Of a stretch of 64,000 bases of DNA, positions 9,109 through 19,603 are shown one piece after another. A program made the translations under genes and the position numbers. The DNA is from Dyadobacter sp. (lineage in GTDB: Bacteria; Bacteroidota; Bacteroidia; Cytophagales; Spirosomataceae). The notes below the pieces were generated by a model. It ran no database searches. It was not told the DNA's origin and saw nothing but the letters and a program-made list of their open reading frames with translations. The number at the start of each line of letters is the position of its first letter. Within the stretch, counting starts at the first letter, position 1. Where the stretch lies: positions 434,001-498,000 of the forward strand of contig NZ_JAGIAS010000003.1 of the NCBI RefSeq assembly GCF_017744695.1. Reading direction: 5' to 3'.

Positions 9109-10800
9109 CTACGGGGTAATATCAACGGCGCCAGACGCCGAAAGCTTGCGCTTCGTATCGTCGTCCAGTTTCCATTCCTGCGTGAAATAATTATCGATCA
9201 GCAGGTTGGCAGCTGAATCTTTGAAAAAAATAATGTCTTTGAATTCAGGAAGCTTGCGGTGTATAACCGAGACAAACGGAAATCCCTCGTCCTTCACCCC
9301 AGTCCACCACTGCAAACCCGAGCTGATAGCCACATAATGCCCGTCCATTGGCAGAACATAAAAGAGTCCATGGGTTGTGTCCCCCTTCTTCAGATGCACG
9401 GGAAGCATATCGGCGTGCTTTGCGATCAGCGCATTGGTTTCTTTTGTGCCAAACAATATAAGGTTGGAGCTTTCAATATCGCTCGGGCGCACTTCCTTAT
9501 CGGCCAGCACGCGCGGGAAGAACATGATCCGCCCGAGAAACTCACCCCGGTACTGTGACCAGCTTGCAGCCTGCGTAGCAATATCTACACGCTTTTTCAG
9601 CTCCTCAGGCGAAGGGTTATCCGCCGTCCCGTACACATACACATGACGTGAAGCGAATGCGGCATAAATCGGCCCCTCAGCGCCTTTTTTCTTGCCTGTG
9701 TAAATAGACATGATCGCGGCGCCTTCCACGTTCCATTTACCCGCCGCCGACTCTCGAAATAGCGTCACCATGCTATCCGTCTTTGCATTCACATTCGAGC
9801 CGTCAATTTTCAATGTTAATGCAGCACCCGGCTTGAATTTCGGATGATCTTTCAGGTTCAGGGTAAACTTTTCCAGGTTTTGTGTTTTGATATCCAATGC
9901 GTTCTCCTTCGTAAACTTCGCATCGATTTCAGCCAGTTTTCCAGCCGCGATTCTGTTGAACGTTACCCAAAATGCCTTATCATACTTGTATTGCTTACTC
10001 ACAAACCGAACGCGGTCTGGATGCGGGTTGCGTTTAAAATCGTCGAACCACTGGAAAATGTATTCGCTGTCGTATGCATTCACCCAGCTGTCGTGTTTCA
10101 CATCGACAAACTCCTTGTAACTCACTTCTGCGCCCAGGTCCTGCAAAGTCGCTACCCATTTCTGGGTACCTGCCACCGGTACTACGGGGTCGGCATCGCC
10201 GTGGAAGAAATGGATCGGAAAGTTGGTCGCATTAGGCGCGAGGTCGAACGTACCTGCGGGTGGCGCGGGACACACGGGCGCGATCGCCGCCCATATGTCT
10301 GGACGCGTGAGGCCGATCCACAACGTTCCGCCCCCGCCCATTGACAAGCCGGTGAGGTAAGTACGGTCTTCGTCTATTTTGAATCGCCTTTTGACATCAG
10401 CCAGCACATCGTACACATCCTGTTCTGGAATGCCCTGGTAACCGGCTGTTCCTCGTGCGTACGGCGAGGCCACAATGTATTCGACATTATCCCATTTCGG
10501 AAAGTAGCGGGTAGCTTCTACGTCGGTTTCACCTTCCGCATTACTTTTACCAAATACGCGGCGCAATGCAAGCCGATGATTAGAACCAGCACCGTGCAAC
10601 ATGATCACGAGCGGATACTTTTTGTTTTCGTCGAAGTTTTCGGGGAGATAGAGGCCGTAGGGCTGCTCGGTATCGTCGGCGTCGGAGAAAAATGTGAGGA
10701 CCTGAGGGCCGGATGGCAATTTTTGTGCAAGAACGTCGGCATGAATGGCTGCAAGACTGAGCGTTAGGCTCAGTACAGCGTTTTTCCAGTTAGATCCCAT
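9109..10800 (-). CDS. Secreted carboxylesterase/PHB-depolymerase-like alpha/beta hydrolase
   Basis: A 563-residue exported protein with a signal peptide ending near VLA-Q26. The hydrolase domain spans about 45-265 with the oxyanion block MLHGAGSN, nucleophile Ser153 in GLSMGGGG, acid Asp204 in HGDADPVVPV, and His236 in VKHDSW. A further ~290 residues have no motif I recognise and may be a binding or partner domain. The family includes feruloyl esterase-like and depolymerase-like enzymes; the substrate is not readable. It precedes an exported sugar isomerase-like protein, which suggests carbohydrate-ester degradation. Confidence 0.8.
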   Translation of the reverse strand: MGSNWKNAVLSLTLSLAAIHADVLAQKLPSGPQVLTFFSDADDTEQPYGLYLPENFDENKKYPLVIMLHGAGSNHRLALRRVFGKSNAEGETDVEATRYFPKWDNVEYIVASPYARGTAGYQGIPEQDVYDVLADVKRRFKIDEDRTYLTGLSMGGGGTLWIGLTRPDIWAAIAPVCPAPPAGTFDLAPNATNFPIHFFHGDADPVVPVAGTQKWVATLQDLGAEVSYKEFVDVKHDSWVNAYDSEYIFQWFDDFKRNPHPDRVRFVSKQYKYDKAFWVTFNRIAAGKLAEIDAKFTKENALDIKTQNLEKFTLNLKDHPKFKPGAALTLKIDGSNVNAKTDSMVTLFRESAAGKWNVEGAAIMSIYTGKKKGAEGPIYAAFASRHVYVYGTADNPSPEELKKRVDIATQAASWSQYRGEFLGRIMFFPRVLADKEVRPSDIESSNLILFGTKETNALIAKHADMLPVHLKKGDTTHGLFYVLPMDGHYVAISSGLQWWTGVKDEGFPFVSVIHRKLPEFKDIIFFKDSAANLLIDNYFTQEWKLDDDTKRKLSASGAVDITP

Positions 10801-10834
10801 TAGTTATACGAATTTTCGATGGCTAAATATAAAT

Positions 10835-10864
10835 AAAAAGGCAGGTCTTTCGACCTGCCTTTTT
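10835..10864 (-). terminator. Terminator downstream of clpC
   Basis: A 13-bp perfect stem pairs AAAAAGGCAGGTC (10835-10847) with GACCTGCCTTTTT (10852-10864) around a TTTC loop. T-runs on both sides make it bidirectional in principle. It lies 31 bp beyond the clpC stop, and clpC is the gene it would serve. Confidence 0.9.
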
Positions 10865-10894
10865 AGCTACTTGTGCTTTCGGAGCATTACAAAT

Positions 10895-13435
10895 CTAGTT
10901 TGCGAGCTCTTCTTCCTTCTTGCGAACACTAATAACGAGTTGTTCACTCTTTTCTTCATGATCGGCCACCAATACATCGCCTTCGCGCAGGTCGCCTTTC
11001 AATATTTCTTCTGCTACGGGATCTTCCAGGTATTTCTGGATCGCCCGGTTCAAAGGACGTGCTCCGTATTGCGGATCGTAGCCTTTATCGGACAGGAAGT
11101 CTTTCGCAGCGATTGTCAATTCTATTTCGTAACCCAGACCTTTCACGCGGCTGAACAGTTTGCCCAGTGAAATGTCGATGATGCGGTGCAAATCTTCGCG
11201 TTGCAGCGAGTTGAACACGATGACATCGTCGAGACGATTCAGGAACTCCGGAGAGAATGCTTTACGCAATGCGCTCTGGATGGTACCTTTCATAATGTCG
11301 TCCTGGTTCTCAGCCCTTGCTTTGGTAGAGAAACCGATTCCTGTTCCGAAATCTTTCAAATCACGCGCTCCGATGTTCGAAGTCATGATGATGATCGTGT
11401 TACGGAAATCGACTCTTCTGCCTAAACCGTCGGTCAAAATACCGTCGTCGAGGACTTGCAGCAGGATGTTGAACACATCCGGGTGTGCTTTTTCGATCTC
11501 GTCGAGCAATACAACACTGTACGGTTTGCGACGGATCTTCTCAGTCAGCTGGCCGCCTTCTTCGTAGCCCACATATCCCGGAGGCGCTCCTACCAGACGC
11601 GATACGCTGAATTTCTCCATGTATTCGCTCATATCGATGCGCACCAGCGAATCGTCTTTATCAAACAGGTAAGTCGACAGCACTTTTGCAAGCTCAGTTT
11701 TACCTACACCGGTTGGTCCAAGGAAAATAAATGAACCAATTGGTTTCTTAGGATCTTTCAAGCCCACGCGTGTACGCTGGATTGCTTTCACGAGTTTCTC
11801 GATCGGCGGGTCCTGACCGATTACCTTGCTTTTCAATTCGTCGGCCATGTTCAGCAATTTCTTGCCTTCGTCCATCGATACATTCGTCACGGGAATACCG
11901 GTCATCATCGCAACCACCTCGGCTACATTGTGCTCGGTTACCGTATACCGTTTCTGTTTTGTCTCCTCTTCCCAAGCCAGTTTAGCTCTTTCCAGTTGAT
12001 CGATCAGTTTTTTCTCTCGATCTCTCAACTGTGCAGCTTCTTCGTATTTCTGGCTTTTTACCACCCGGTTTTTCTCCTGCTTGATATTCTCGATCTGTTC
12101 TTCCAGCATCAGAATATCCTCAGGAACCGTAATGTTGCTGATATGTACGCGAGCACCTACTTCATCGAGCACGTCGATGGCCTTGTCCGGCAGGAACCGG
12201 TCGGTAATATATCTTTCCGACAGTTTCACCGCCGTGCTGATCGCCTCAGGCGTGTAGTTTACGTGGTGGTGATCTTCGTATTTGTCCTTGATGTTGGTCA
12301 GGATCTGGATCGTTTCTTCGATCGAGGTCGCATCCACCATCACCATCTGGAAACGACGGGCCAATGCGCCGTCTTTCTCGATGTACTGGCGGTACTCGTC
12401 CAGCGTGGTGGCTCCGATACATTGGATTTCCCCGCGTGACAATGCCGGCTTGAACATGTTCGAAGCGTCCAGCGAGCCTGATGCACCGCCTGCGCCCACA
12501 ATCGTGTGAAGCTCATCGATAAACAGGATCACATCCGGTGATTTTTCCAGCTCGTTCATGACCGCCTTCATTCTTTCTTCAAACTGGCCGCGGTATTTAG
12601 TACCGGCTACTAGCGAAGCAAGGTCGAGCGTCACAACACGCTTGCCGAAAAGCACACGGGATACCTTTTTCTGAACGATCCGCAATGCAAGGCCTTCCGC
12701 GATGGCTGTTTTACCAACGCCCGGCTCACCGATCAGGATCGGGTTATTCTTTTTACGGCGGCTGAGGATCTGGGCTACGCGCTCGATCTCTTTCTCACGT
12801 CCAACGATCGGGTCGAGCTTGCCTACTTCCGCCATTTTAGTTAAATCCCTTCCAAAGTTATCCAGGACAGGTGTACGGGATTTTTCAGCACCTTTGGATT
12901 CTTTACCGGAAGAAGAGCCACTTCCACCTCCAAACATTCCGCCTCTGGCTTCATCATCCCCGTCTTCGGTCTCCGGCCCCATATGAGGTCTGGATCCGGA
13001 TGATTGATATTCTAACATTTCCTTGATGACTTCGTAGTTAACATTGAACTTATGCAATATCTGGGTCCCTACATTGTCTTCGTCACGCAATATCGAAAGA
13101 AGCAAATGCTCGGTGCCGATGAGCGTGCTTTTGAAAATTTTAGCTTCCAGATATGTAATCTTCAATACCTTCTCCGACTGCCTCGTCAGAGGGATATTTT
13201 GTAAATTTTTAACGTTGTTTGTGGCTGCACCTTTCGTTGCCTGCTCGATCGTCTGGCGAACGTCGTCCAGCGATACGCCGAGTTTTTTAAGCAACCCTAT
13301 GGCTACACCATCACCCTCACGGATCATTCCTAATAACAAGTGTTCTGCACCAATGTAATCGTGACCCAGGCGGAGGGCTTCTTCCCGGCTCATTGAGATT
13401 ACCTCTTTCACTCTATTCGAAAATTTTGCTTCCAT
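10895..13435 (-). CDS. clpC: ATP-dependent Clp protease ATP-binding subunit ClpC
   Basis: An 846-residue HSP100 unfoldase that feeds substrates to ClpP. Two Clp-N repeats fill residues 1-150. AAA-1 has Walker A GEPGVGKT and Walker [13 protein letters not shown]-type coiled segment ([15 protein letters not shown]) separates the modules, which marks ClpC rather than ClpA or ClpB. AAA-2 has GPTGVGKT and [14 protein letters not shown]. The GIGF loop in FGTGIGFST fits the IGF/L motif that docks ClpP. Length is usual for ClpC. It is flanked by its own terminator and a 67-bp gap upstream, so probably monocistronic. Confidence 0.97.
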   Translation of the reverse strand: MEAKFSNRVKEVISMSREEALRLGHDYIGAEHLLLGMIREGDGVAIGLLKKLGVSLDDVRQTIEQATKGAATNNVKNLQNIPLTRQSEKVLKITYLEAKIFKSTLIGTEHLLLSILRDEDNVGTQILHKFNVNYEVIKEMLEYQSSGSRPHMGPETEDGDDEARGGMFGGGSGSSSGKESKGAEKSRTPVLDNFGRDLTKMAEVGKLDPIVGREKEIERVAQILSRRKKNNPILIGEPGVGKTAIAEGLALRIVQKKVSRVLFGKRVVTLDLASLVAGTKYRGQFEERMKAVMNELEKSPDVILFIDELHTIVGAGGASGSLDASNMFKPALSRGEIQCIGATTLDEYRQYIEKDGALARRFQMVMVDATSIEETIQILTNIKDKYEDHHHVNYTPEAISTAVKLSERYITDRFLPDKAIDVLDEVGARVHISNITVPEDILMLEEQIENIKQEKNRVVKSQKYEEAAQLRDREKKLIDQLERAKLAWEEETKQKRYTVTEHNVAEVVAMMTGIPVTNVSMDEGKKLLNMADELKSKVIGQDPPIEKLVKAIQRTRVGLKDPKKPIGSFIFLGPTGVGKTELAKVLSTYLFDKDDSLVRIDMSEYMEKFSVSRLVGAPPGYVGYEEGGQLTEKIRRKPYSVVLLDEIEKAHPDVFNILLQVLDDGILTDGLGRRVDFRNTIIIMTSNIGARDLKDFGTGIGFSTKARAENQDDIMKGTIQSALRKAFSPEFLNRLDDVIVFNSLQREDLHRIIDISLGKLFSRVKGLGYEIELTIAAKDFLSDKGYDPQYGARPLNRAIQKYLEDPVAEEILKGDLREGDVLVADHEEKSEQLVISVRKKEEELAN

Positions 13436-13502
13436 TGTGTAGCAATAAAAAGTGTTTATGTATTCTAAACGCTACTTGATCCCCGTTTGTTCAAAATAGC
13501 TT

Positions 13503-14168
13503 TTATTGAGACTTACAGGATCTTAACAAAACACTTTTTGCTTCCGGCCCCATATTAAACAGTAAATCAACAATACTTAAATTCCCCACAAAATCATTCC
13601 CGAAGGTCTGGTAGTACGGCGTTGGGTTGTAATATTTATGCAAATCCGGCTGTTTTCGGTTGTTAATTAGGGATATAGCGTTTAAAGCGCCTTTTTCACT
13701 AATTTTCTCTCCTGACAAATTGTACTGAATGTCCTTTTTAATACCAGTCAATCTAAGACAAATTGTCAACAATTCATAGTTCAGATCGACCAGATATGCC
13801 AGCTTCTTTTCGTAAACACGCTTGAACTCGTGGGCGTAATACTCGTAAAAAGGGGATTTTCCGTACGCTGACTGCAGGCAACCCAGATGGCGCCTCGTCC
13901 AATCCTGGTTATAGTCGATCAAAATATCTTTCGTGGAGCTCGCTGCCTCATATCCTTTCACGGGGATCGTCAGCGTATCTATTTTATTGGTAGTGAGTAC
14001 ATTGCAGCGATTTCTGTAAGTCTGCTTCACATACATCTCCTCAACGTCAATGTAGACCCGGTCGTACTGTAATATACAAGTAAAATACTCTAAACAAGGC
14101 AGATACTGCAATTCAATCCGTACTTCCGTGGACTGATCCTCTTTAACTAAAAAATCCGACACTATCAA
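13503..14168 (-). CDS. WbqC-family protein
   Basis: A protein of about 220 residues matching the WbqC family (PF08889), with the opening block IELQYLPCLEYFTC, then KQTYRNRCNVLTTN and LTIPVKG, and a His/Tyr-rich end. The family occurs near O-antigen or polysaccharide genes, and its reaction is not established. No ATG is available; TTG at 14168 or GTG at 14162 could start it, so the N-terminus is uncertain by a few residues. By eye the gene is richer in A+T than its neighbours. It lies between tsaC and clpC on one strand, with a glycosyltransferase two genes upstream. Confidence 0.8.
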   Translation of the reverse strand: MIVSDFLVKEDQSTEVRIELQYLPCLEYFTCILQYDRVYIDVEEMYVKQTYRNRCNVLTTNKIDTLTIPVKGYEAASSTKDILIDYNQDWTRRHLGCLQSAYGKSPFYEYYAHEFKRVYEKKLAYLVDLNYELLTICLRLTGIKKDIQYNLSGEKISEKGALNAISLINNRKQPDLHKYYNPTPYYQTFGNDFVGNLSIVDLLFNMGPEAKSVLLRSCKSQ

Positions 14169-14267
14169 ATATGGTAAAGGCTTATGATATTATCAAAAAA
14201 TTTATAATAATTATTTTGCACAGTCAACAATGTTCAACAGCAACTTAAATCATTACAATTTTTGATC

Positions 14268-14894
14268 TCACAGAAAGATACTTACGTCGCCCAAGCCCTC
14301 CCGAATGATCTCAAAATCATCGCCGTCGGCCTTCACAATCGTGGATGCCACATTGCCTCCATATCCTCCGTCCACCACCATATCCACCAGGTGCTGAAAC
14401 TTCTCAAAAATCAGTTCCGGATCGGTCGAATACTCGATGATCTCGTCGTCGTCGCGGATGGATGTCGTCACAATCGGGTTCCCCAACTCTTTTACGATCA
14501 AACGGGGAATAAGGTTGTCTGGCACCCTGATTCCGACCGTTTTTTTATTGGTATTCAAAAGCTTGGGTACGTTGCTCGTCGCTTCCAGGATGAACGTATA
14601 CGGCCCGGGAAGCACCCTTTTCATAGTTTTGAAAGCGGTATTGCCCACTTTCGCGAAATCCGAAATGTGGCTTAGGTCGTAGCAGATAAATGAAAAGTCG
14701 TTTTTCTGGGGCTTGATGCCCTTGATACGCGCTATTTTCTCGACTGCACGTGTGTTGTAGATATCACAGCCAAGACCGTACACTGTATCGGTCGGGTAAA
14801 TCACCAAACCTCCATCTCGAAGGCAGTCCACTACCTGACGGATTCGACGCTCGTCAGGGTTTTGGGGATAAATTTTGACAAACTCAGCAGGCAT
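14268..14894 (-). CDS. tsaC: L-threonylcarbamoyladenylate synthase (YrdC/Sua5 domain)
   Basis: Makes threonylcarbamoyl-AMP from threonine, bicarbonate and ATP for t6A37 tRNA modification. The YrdC fold is shown by [17 protein letters not shown], the KxxxP-type segment [21 protein letters not shown] and [11 protein letters not shown] at 14894 gives [10 protein letters not shown] and 208 residues. A further upstream ATG at 14936 would overlap the preceding glycosyltransferase gene and adds a non-conserved basic stretch. The protein has only the YrdC domain and no C-terminal Sua5 domain. Confidence 0.92.
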   Translation of the reverse strand: MPAEFVKIYPQNPDERRIRQVVDCLRDGGLVIYPTDTVYGLGCDIYNTRAVEKIARIKGIKPQKNDFSFICYDLSHISDFAKVGNTAFKTMKRVLPGPYTFILEATSNVPKLLNTNKKTVGIRVPDNLIPRLIVKELGNPIVTTSIRDDDEIIEYSTDPELIFEKFQHLVDMVVDGGYGGNVASTIVKADGDDFEIIREGLGDVSIFL

Positions 14895-14925
14895 AAGGGA
14901 AATTTTACTTTTTGACCTAACAAAA

Positions 14926-15918
14926 TCAAAATGCAAATCCTTCCTGCGGCGTCATTTTTTTTAAGTTTTCGATGTAGAACCTATAAGCGAAATTCACCGG
15001 AAAATGCAGCCTGCACATGAGTACGATCAACTCTGTCTGCAAACCCGGATTCTCGATATAGTTCAATAACCGGCGAAACCGCACAGCCAGTTCGAACTCC
15101 TGTGCATACAGACATTTTCGGATAAATGTACGTATGCGCGCAGCCAAAAGATCGAATTCTTTCTGATCGCGGTTGAGATCATAGGCCTTGTTGCATACAG
15201 CATAATAGGACTGCAACATTCCACTTCCCTTTTTGTAAACACCTGTTGAAAGCGATGTTTTCAATACCCGTTTTTTGGTCAGGATTTCGTCCAGATAGAA
15301 GTACTTGAAACGGACCGACGACCGCACCCAGAAATCAAAATCCTCGAATGCCAGCGTCTCATCATAACCGCCCAGCTGTTGTAATGCGGCCGTGCGCATC
15401 ATCATCGTAGGCGTGCAGATGAAATACCGTTCCAGAATATTCTTATAAACATCCCCCGACGGCACCTTACAGGCGGCCTTTCCCCGGTTATCTGTTTCAT
15501 AGTGATAATGCAACTGCTGACCGCTCTTTCCGATATACCGCGCATTCGTAAATACCACTGCATAATCGTCTGCAAGTGCTTCAAAAGCTTCTACCTGCTT
15601 TTCAATCCGGTCGGCGATCATCACGTCGTCGCCCGAAAGGTCGATTACGTATTTGCCTTGCGCGATGGTTAAGCCCTGGTTGAATGCCCTGCAGAGGCCC
15701 AGATTATGGCGATTGCGGATTACCTGAAAAGCGGGTGCCTTTCCTTTGAAACTTTCGATTACCCCCAGCGTATTGTCCTTACTGGCATTGTCGATGACAA
15801 TTAGCTGGATGTATGGATAAGTCTGGTAAAAAACGGAAGTCAAAGCTTCCTCAATGTACTTCTCCTGATTGTATGCCGTCAGGATAACTGTAACGAGTGG
15901 TTTTTCCAAGTTTGTCAT
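14926..15918 (-). CDS. Family 2 glycosyltransferase
   Basis: A GT-A fold transferase of about 330 residues. It starts with [18 protein letters not shown], has [10 protein letters not shown], the DXD-equivalent DLSGDDVMI, and a later FEDFDFWVR acceptor-side block. Metal-dependent use of a nucleotide sugar is expected. The acceptor is unknown. ATG at 15918 ([11 protein letters not shown]) fits the family better than ATG at 15945. It lies 31 bp upstream of tsaC and after yihY on the same strand. Confidence 0.9.
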   Translation of the reverse strand: MTNLEKPLVTVILTAYNQEKYIEEALTSVFYQTYPYIQLIVIDNASKDNTLGVIESFKGKAPAFQVIRNRHNLGLCRAFNQGLTIAQGKYVIDLSGDDVMIADRIEKQVEAFEALADDYAVVFTNARYIGKSGQQLHYHYETDNRGKAACKVPSGDVYKNILERYFICTPTMMMRTAALQQLGGYDETLAFEDFDFWVRSSVRFKYFYLDEILTKKRVLKTSLSTGVYKKGSGMLQSYYAVCNKAYDLNRDQKEFDLLAARIRTFIRKCLYAQEFELAVRFRRLLNYIENPGLQTELIVLMCRLHFPVNFAYRFYIENLKKMTPQEGFAF

Positions 15919-16036
15919 GTCGTGCGCTCCACGCGGTCCCTTCATTTACGGTGTGTATTCGGAGGGGATAAGGGCACCGCACCACAAAATTACCAACAAC
16001 AAACCGGAGATGCCGATAATGTTATTATCCGGCAAA

Positions 16037-16969
16037 TCACCGCTTTACAGTGCGCTTGGAAGTAAGCCGCCCGCGCGCCCGGTTAATACTCGCATTGATT
16101 TCAAAACCCAGAATAATCACAAATGCAAGCAGATAAATCCAGATCATGAGCGCGATCATCGTACCGATCGAACCGTAGAGTTTGTTGTAGGAGCTAAAAC
16201 GCGAAAGGTAAAAGGAAAAACCATAGGTAGCCGCCAGGATCAGAATGGAAGCGATAACCGATCCTGCATTCACGAACGTGAACTGGCGCCCGTGCGAGGG
16301 CGCAAACCGGTAGATGATCGAGATCGTCAGCATCAGCGAGCCGAAACTGATCACATAGCGCAGGATATTCAGCAAGGCAATGAGCCAGTTATCGCGGATA
16401 ATGTGCCAGTCGCCTATGATATTCATCACGGCATCTCCGACGATCAACAAAACGACCGAAAGAAAAAGTACCGCGATCAGCAGCAGCGTAAGCATCATGG
16501 CAATGCCCCGAATGGCCAGAAAACCACGCGTTTCTGTATCATCATACACCATATCGAACGCCCGCATGAGCGACATCATGCCGTTGGTGGAGGCAATCAT
16601 CGCGAAAATAAAACCGAGCGAGAGCACACCGGAACGCGGCCGGCTCACAATGTCCAGGATCGTCTGGTCCGCAGCCTCGAACGTCCCCCGCGGCATATTG
16701 TCACGGAGCAATGCGAAGATCATCTGATCGAGGTTCTCGATCGGGATGTAAGGAATAAGCGTAAAGAGGAAGATTATACCCGGAAACGCGGCCAAGGTGA
16801 GGCTATACGCCACTGCCGATGCCCGCTGGTCGATCTCGTGTTTCTTGTTGCTATTGACCAGGTTCAGGAGTATATCGTACAACGACACCGTCCCCCGGAA
16901 GAGCATCGTTTGCTGCAACCAGATAATAATGCGCTTGATGTGGCGGTTTATCAGCAGTTTTTCAAGCAT
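16037..16969 (-). CDS. YihY/BrkB-family inner-membrane protein
   Basis: A 310-residue polytopic protein with about six helices. The family block RASAVAYSLTLAAFPGIIF is present, followed by the paired Leu/Ile-rich helices and the final IYGSIG-like segment LYGSIGTMIALMIWIYL. The family (once misannotated as ribonuclease BN) has no proven reaction; export or transport roles have been proposed. ATG at 16969 is preferred over TTG at 16999, which would overlap the thioesterase gene. It is part of the minus-strand run with mltG and the thioesterase. Confidence 0.9.
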   Translation of the reverse strand: MLEKLLINRHIKRIIIWLQQTMLFRGTVSLYDILLNLVNSNKKHEIDQRASAVAYSLTLAAFPGIIFLFTLIPYIPIENLDQMIFALLRDNMPRGTFEAADQTILDIVSRPRSGVLSLGFIFAMIASTNGMMSLMRAFDMVYDDTETRGFLAIRGIAMMLTLLLIAVLFLSVVLLIVGDAVMNIIGDWHIIRDNWLIALLNILRYVISFGSLMLTISIIYRFAPSHGRQFTFVNAGSVIASILILAATYGFSFYLSRFSSYNKLYGSIGTMIALMIWIYLLAFVIILGFEINASINRARGRLTSKRTVKR

Positions 16970-16982
16970 AACCGGCCGCGTG

Positions 16983-17402
16983 TTATCCCTTGTGTTCAAA
17001 ATAGGGTTTCAGCTTTTCCAGCAGTTTATCGGGTGCCGGGCATAATTTACCGGTATCCATCCGCTGAAAAACCAATGTGGTATCCCCGGTATTGAGCAAA
17101 ACACGTTCCTGATTACGAATTTCGTACGCAAACCGGATCCTTACACCAGGCAACTCTTCAATTTTGACCAGAATGTTCAACTCGTCGTCATACCGGGCTG
17201 GTTTCAGGTATTTGTAATGACATTCATAAACCGGCATCATCACGCCGGAATCTTCCATGGCCTTGTAATGGAAATCCAGGCTACGCAATGCTTCTACCCT
17301 GCCGATCTCATAATACCGCGCATAATTTCCGTAATACACATATCCCATCTGGTCGGTATCGGCGTACCGCACCCTGATGCCCTTAACTTCGTGAACAAAC
17401 AT
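16983..17402 (-). CDS. Acyl-CoA thioesterase, YbgC/FadM (4HBT hot-dog) family
   Basis: A 139-residue hot-dog protein with the catalytic-region signature VRYADTDQMGYVYYGNYARY, whose Asp is the family catalytic residue. It hydrolyses acyl-CoA thioesters in the cytoplasm; chain preference cannot be read. The start ATG lies 2 bp after the mltG stop, so the two are probably translated from one message. Confidence 0.92.
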   Translation of the reverse strand: MFVHEVKGIRVRYADTDQMGYVYYGNYARYYEIGRVEALRSLDFHYKAMEDSGVMMPVYECHYKYLKPARYDDELNILVKIEELPGVRIRFAYEIRNQERVLLNTGDTTLVFQRMDTGKLCPAPDKLLEKLKPYFEHKG

Positions 17403-17404
17403 TC

Positions 17405-18442
17405 TTACTTCATGATTTTCAACCGGTTCAACTCAGCCTGATAGAGGCGTGCATTGTTGAGGTGGTCGGCGTAATTGGCAGCAAAAGCGTGGTACCCTGA
17501 AAGGTCGGCTTTGGCACACATATAAGTATAATCGTGTTTTTCGTAATTCAACACAGCATCCAGCGAATTGAAATCCGCGACACGGATCGGGCCCGGAGGC
17601 AAGCCAGTGTTAATGTAGGTATTATAAGGCGATTTGATCATCAACTGCTGATTGAGAATGCGCTTGATCGCGAAATCCTGCAATGCAAATTTGATGGTCG
17701 GGTCGGCTTGCAATGGCATATTGGCGTGCAAGCGATTGATATACAAACCAGCCACACGCGGGCGTTCATCCACCTTGCGTGCCTGTTCTTCCTCTACAAT
17801 CGAAGCCAGAATCGAAACCTGAACGGGCGTCAAACCAATTTCTTTGGCTTTTGCGATCTTTTCGTCGGTCCAGAACTTCTTGTACTCGCTGTGCATGCGG
17901 TCGAGGAACTTTTCCGTACCGGTAGTCCAGTAGATTTCATAGGTATTAGGCAGGAACATCGAGACGATCGTCAGGGTATCCAGGCCATATTTGTTGCAAA
18001 CCGCCGGGTCGTTCAGTGCCTTGCGGAAATTATCCTCTCCAAATTCAAAACGAGCACCGATGCGTTTGATCAGATCCTCTTTCAGGCGGATATTGTTGAA
18101 TGTCAGCTTCACCGCATCCTGATTACCCGACGAAAGCTTTTTAATGACCTCATAGTTGTTGCTTTCCGGTTTGATCACATACCGGCCCGGCTTCACTTTT
18201 TCCGTGTATTTCAAAAATTTGGCCAGAAACTGGAACGAAATATGGTCGTTGATCACCTCATACCGGTTCAATGAGTCCAGCACCGTTTTATAGGTTGCGT
18301 TCTCAGGCACGAGCAACACGAAGCTCGATTTCTTATCGACCTGCAAATTCGGCGTCCGGAAGATCTGCCAGAAATAGAAAGAGAAGGTGGTAATGAGGAT
18401 CGCGATCGTGATGAACAATCCTATTCTAAAATTGCGCGACAT
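17405..18442 (-). CDS. mltG: Endolytic transglycosylase MltG
   Basis: A 345-residue membrane-anchored lytic transglycosylase (YceG family) that cuts nascent glycan strands and sets strand length. One N-terminal helix (IGLFITIAILITTFSFYFW) is followed by a LysM-like domain and the catalytic domain. The latter has SIVEEEQAR containing the essential Glu, VAGLYINRL, MPLQADPT and YNTYINTGLPPGPI. Length matches the family (about 340). It lies next to a thioesterase gene and downstream of a heptanucleotide repeat. Confidence 0.95.
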   Translation of the reverse strand: MSRNFRIGLFITIAILITTFSFYFWQIFRTPNLQVDKKSSFVLLVPENATYKTVLDSLNRYEVINDHISFQFLAKFLKYTEKVKPGRYVIKPESNNYEVIKKLSSGNQDAVKLTFNNIRLKEDLIKRIGARFEFGEDNFRKALNDPAVCNKYGLDTLTIVSMFLPNTYEIYWTTGTEKFLDRMHSEYKKFWTDEKIAKAKEIGLTPVQVSILASIVEEEQARKVDERPRVAGLYINRLHANMPLQADPTIKFALQDFAIKRILNQQLMIKSPYNTYINTGLPPGPIRVADFNSLDAVLNYEKHDYTYMCAKADLSGYHAFAANYADHLNNARLYQAELNRLKIMK

Positions 18443-18453
18443 ATGTTTTAGCT

Positions 18454-18481
18454 GTCAGCCGTCGGCGGTCGGCCGTCAGCT
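18454..18481. repeat. Heptanucleotide tandem repeat, four units
   Basis: GTCAGCC-GTCGGCG-GTCGGCC-GTCAGCT occupies 18454-18481 with a period of exactly 7 (consensus GTCRGCN). The same family on the other strand recurs at 38844-38882. A T-rich tract (18481-18500) follows. It sits between the dehydrogenase stop and the mltG start. Confidence 0.7.
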
Positions 18482-18498
18482 TTTTTGTTTTTCTTTTT

Positions 18499-19578
18499 TT
18501 ACAAGTTGATTTCAAATGGTATGCCGAAACGCTTCGCCAGCTCATCGAGTGACAAAACTACCGGTTCGAGCAGTTTGATACCATTCACGCTGCGTTCAGC
18601 TTCCATTTCACGTTCGGGATCGCCGGGAATAAGCACCTTTTCACCTTCCACAGCCCGCGCATGACGGAATGCCCCGATCCATTTGTCCATATCTGCCTTA
18701 AACTCATCGGCCGGGCGGAAGCCATCCACACGCATGGCGCCCACAAAATGCCCGGTACCAAGGCCCACGCTCTGCTGCACGCCCATGAAGCCGGCAGTAG
18801 CGAACGGCGGCACCCACGGCCCAAAGTTAGCACCTGAAAGCACTCCGGAAAAAATATCCACTATAGCCCCGAGTCCATATCCTTTATGACTACCATGTTC
18901 ACGGTCGGAACCCAACGGCAGCAATCCACCGCCGCTTTTCACTGCATTGGAATCCGTCGTAGGGTTGCCATCGGCGTCCTGTGCCCATCCCAGCGGTGCA
19001 GGAAGGCCTTTTCTTTGCAATATTTCAAATTTCCCATAGGCCACTGCCGTCGAAGCAAAGTCTGCCACAAAGGCAGGTTCCGTCAATGCGGGTACTGCAA
19101 CCGCAATCGGGTTTGTGCCTAGTAATTTATCCAGCGAAAAAGTTGGGGTGACAAGCGGCGCAGCGTTGGTCATCGTCCAGCCGATCATATCTTTTTCCAA
19201 CGCCAGCATGGCATGATAACCGGCGATTCCGAAATGGTTCGAATTCCGGACCGATACCCAGCCGGAACCCACTTTCTCCGCCTTTTCCATCGCTATTTCC
19301 ATAGCCTTCGGCGCCACTACCAGCCCTAAGCCACGGTCGCCGTCGACGACAGCGGTACTGGGCGTTTCATAAGCGATGGTCACATTCGGCTTCGGGTTCA
19401 GACGCCCGTGATCGTAAAGTCTTACATAACCTGCCAGACGCGCAATCCCGTGGGAATCCACGCCGCGCAAATCCGCGCTGACCAACACTTCGGAAGCCAG
19501 TCGGGCCTCCTCCTGAGAGCACCCTATTGCCAGAAAAACCTGCTCAGTAAAATGTTTTAAATAACTGGCCTGATACAT
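18499..19578 (-). CDS. Ldh_2-family (malate/L-lactate/ureidoglycolate) dehydrogenase
   Basis: A 359-residue NAD(P)-dependent oxidoreductase of the type II malate/L-lactate dehydrogenase family (PF02615). Signatures are ADLRGVDSHGIARL with the catalytic His, GSGWVSVRNSNHFGIAGY, MTNAAPLVTP, and EHGSHKGYGL. The exact substrate (malate, lactate, sulfolactate, a sugar acid) cannot be told. ATG at 19578 is preferred; TTG at 19587 adds only three residues. It is divergent from the DUF502 gene. Confidence 0.88.
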   Translation of the reverse strand: MYQASYLKHFTEQVFLAIGCSQEEARLASEVLVSADLRGVDSHGIARLAGYVRLYDHGRLNPKPNVTIAYETPSTAVVDGDRGLGLVVAPKAMEIAMEKAEKVGSGWVSVRNSNHFGIAGYHAMLALEKDMIGWTMTNAAPLVTPTFSLDKLLGTNPIAVAVPALTEPAFVADFASTAVAYGKFEILQRKGLPAPLGWAQDADGNPTTDSNAVKSGGGLLPLGSDREHGSHKGYGLGAIVDIFSGVLSGANFGPWVPPFATAGFMGVQQSVGLGTGHFVGAMRVDGFRPADEFKADMDKWIGAFRHARAVEGEKVLIPGDPEREMEAERSVNGIKLLEPVVLSLDELAKRFGIPFEINL

Positions 19579-19603
19579 ATACGTCAAATAATGAACTTCT
19601 TGC

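Noticed and set aside
15869..17095. 408-codon plus-strand open frame
   Set aside because: Antisense to the glycosyltransferase start, YihY and part of the thioesterase; extremely Arg/His/Gln-rich, as expected from reverse reading of membrane-protein codons.
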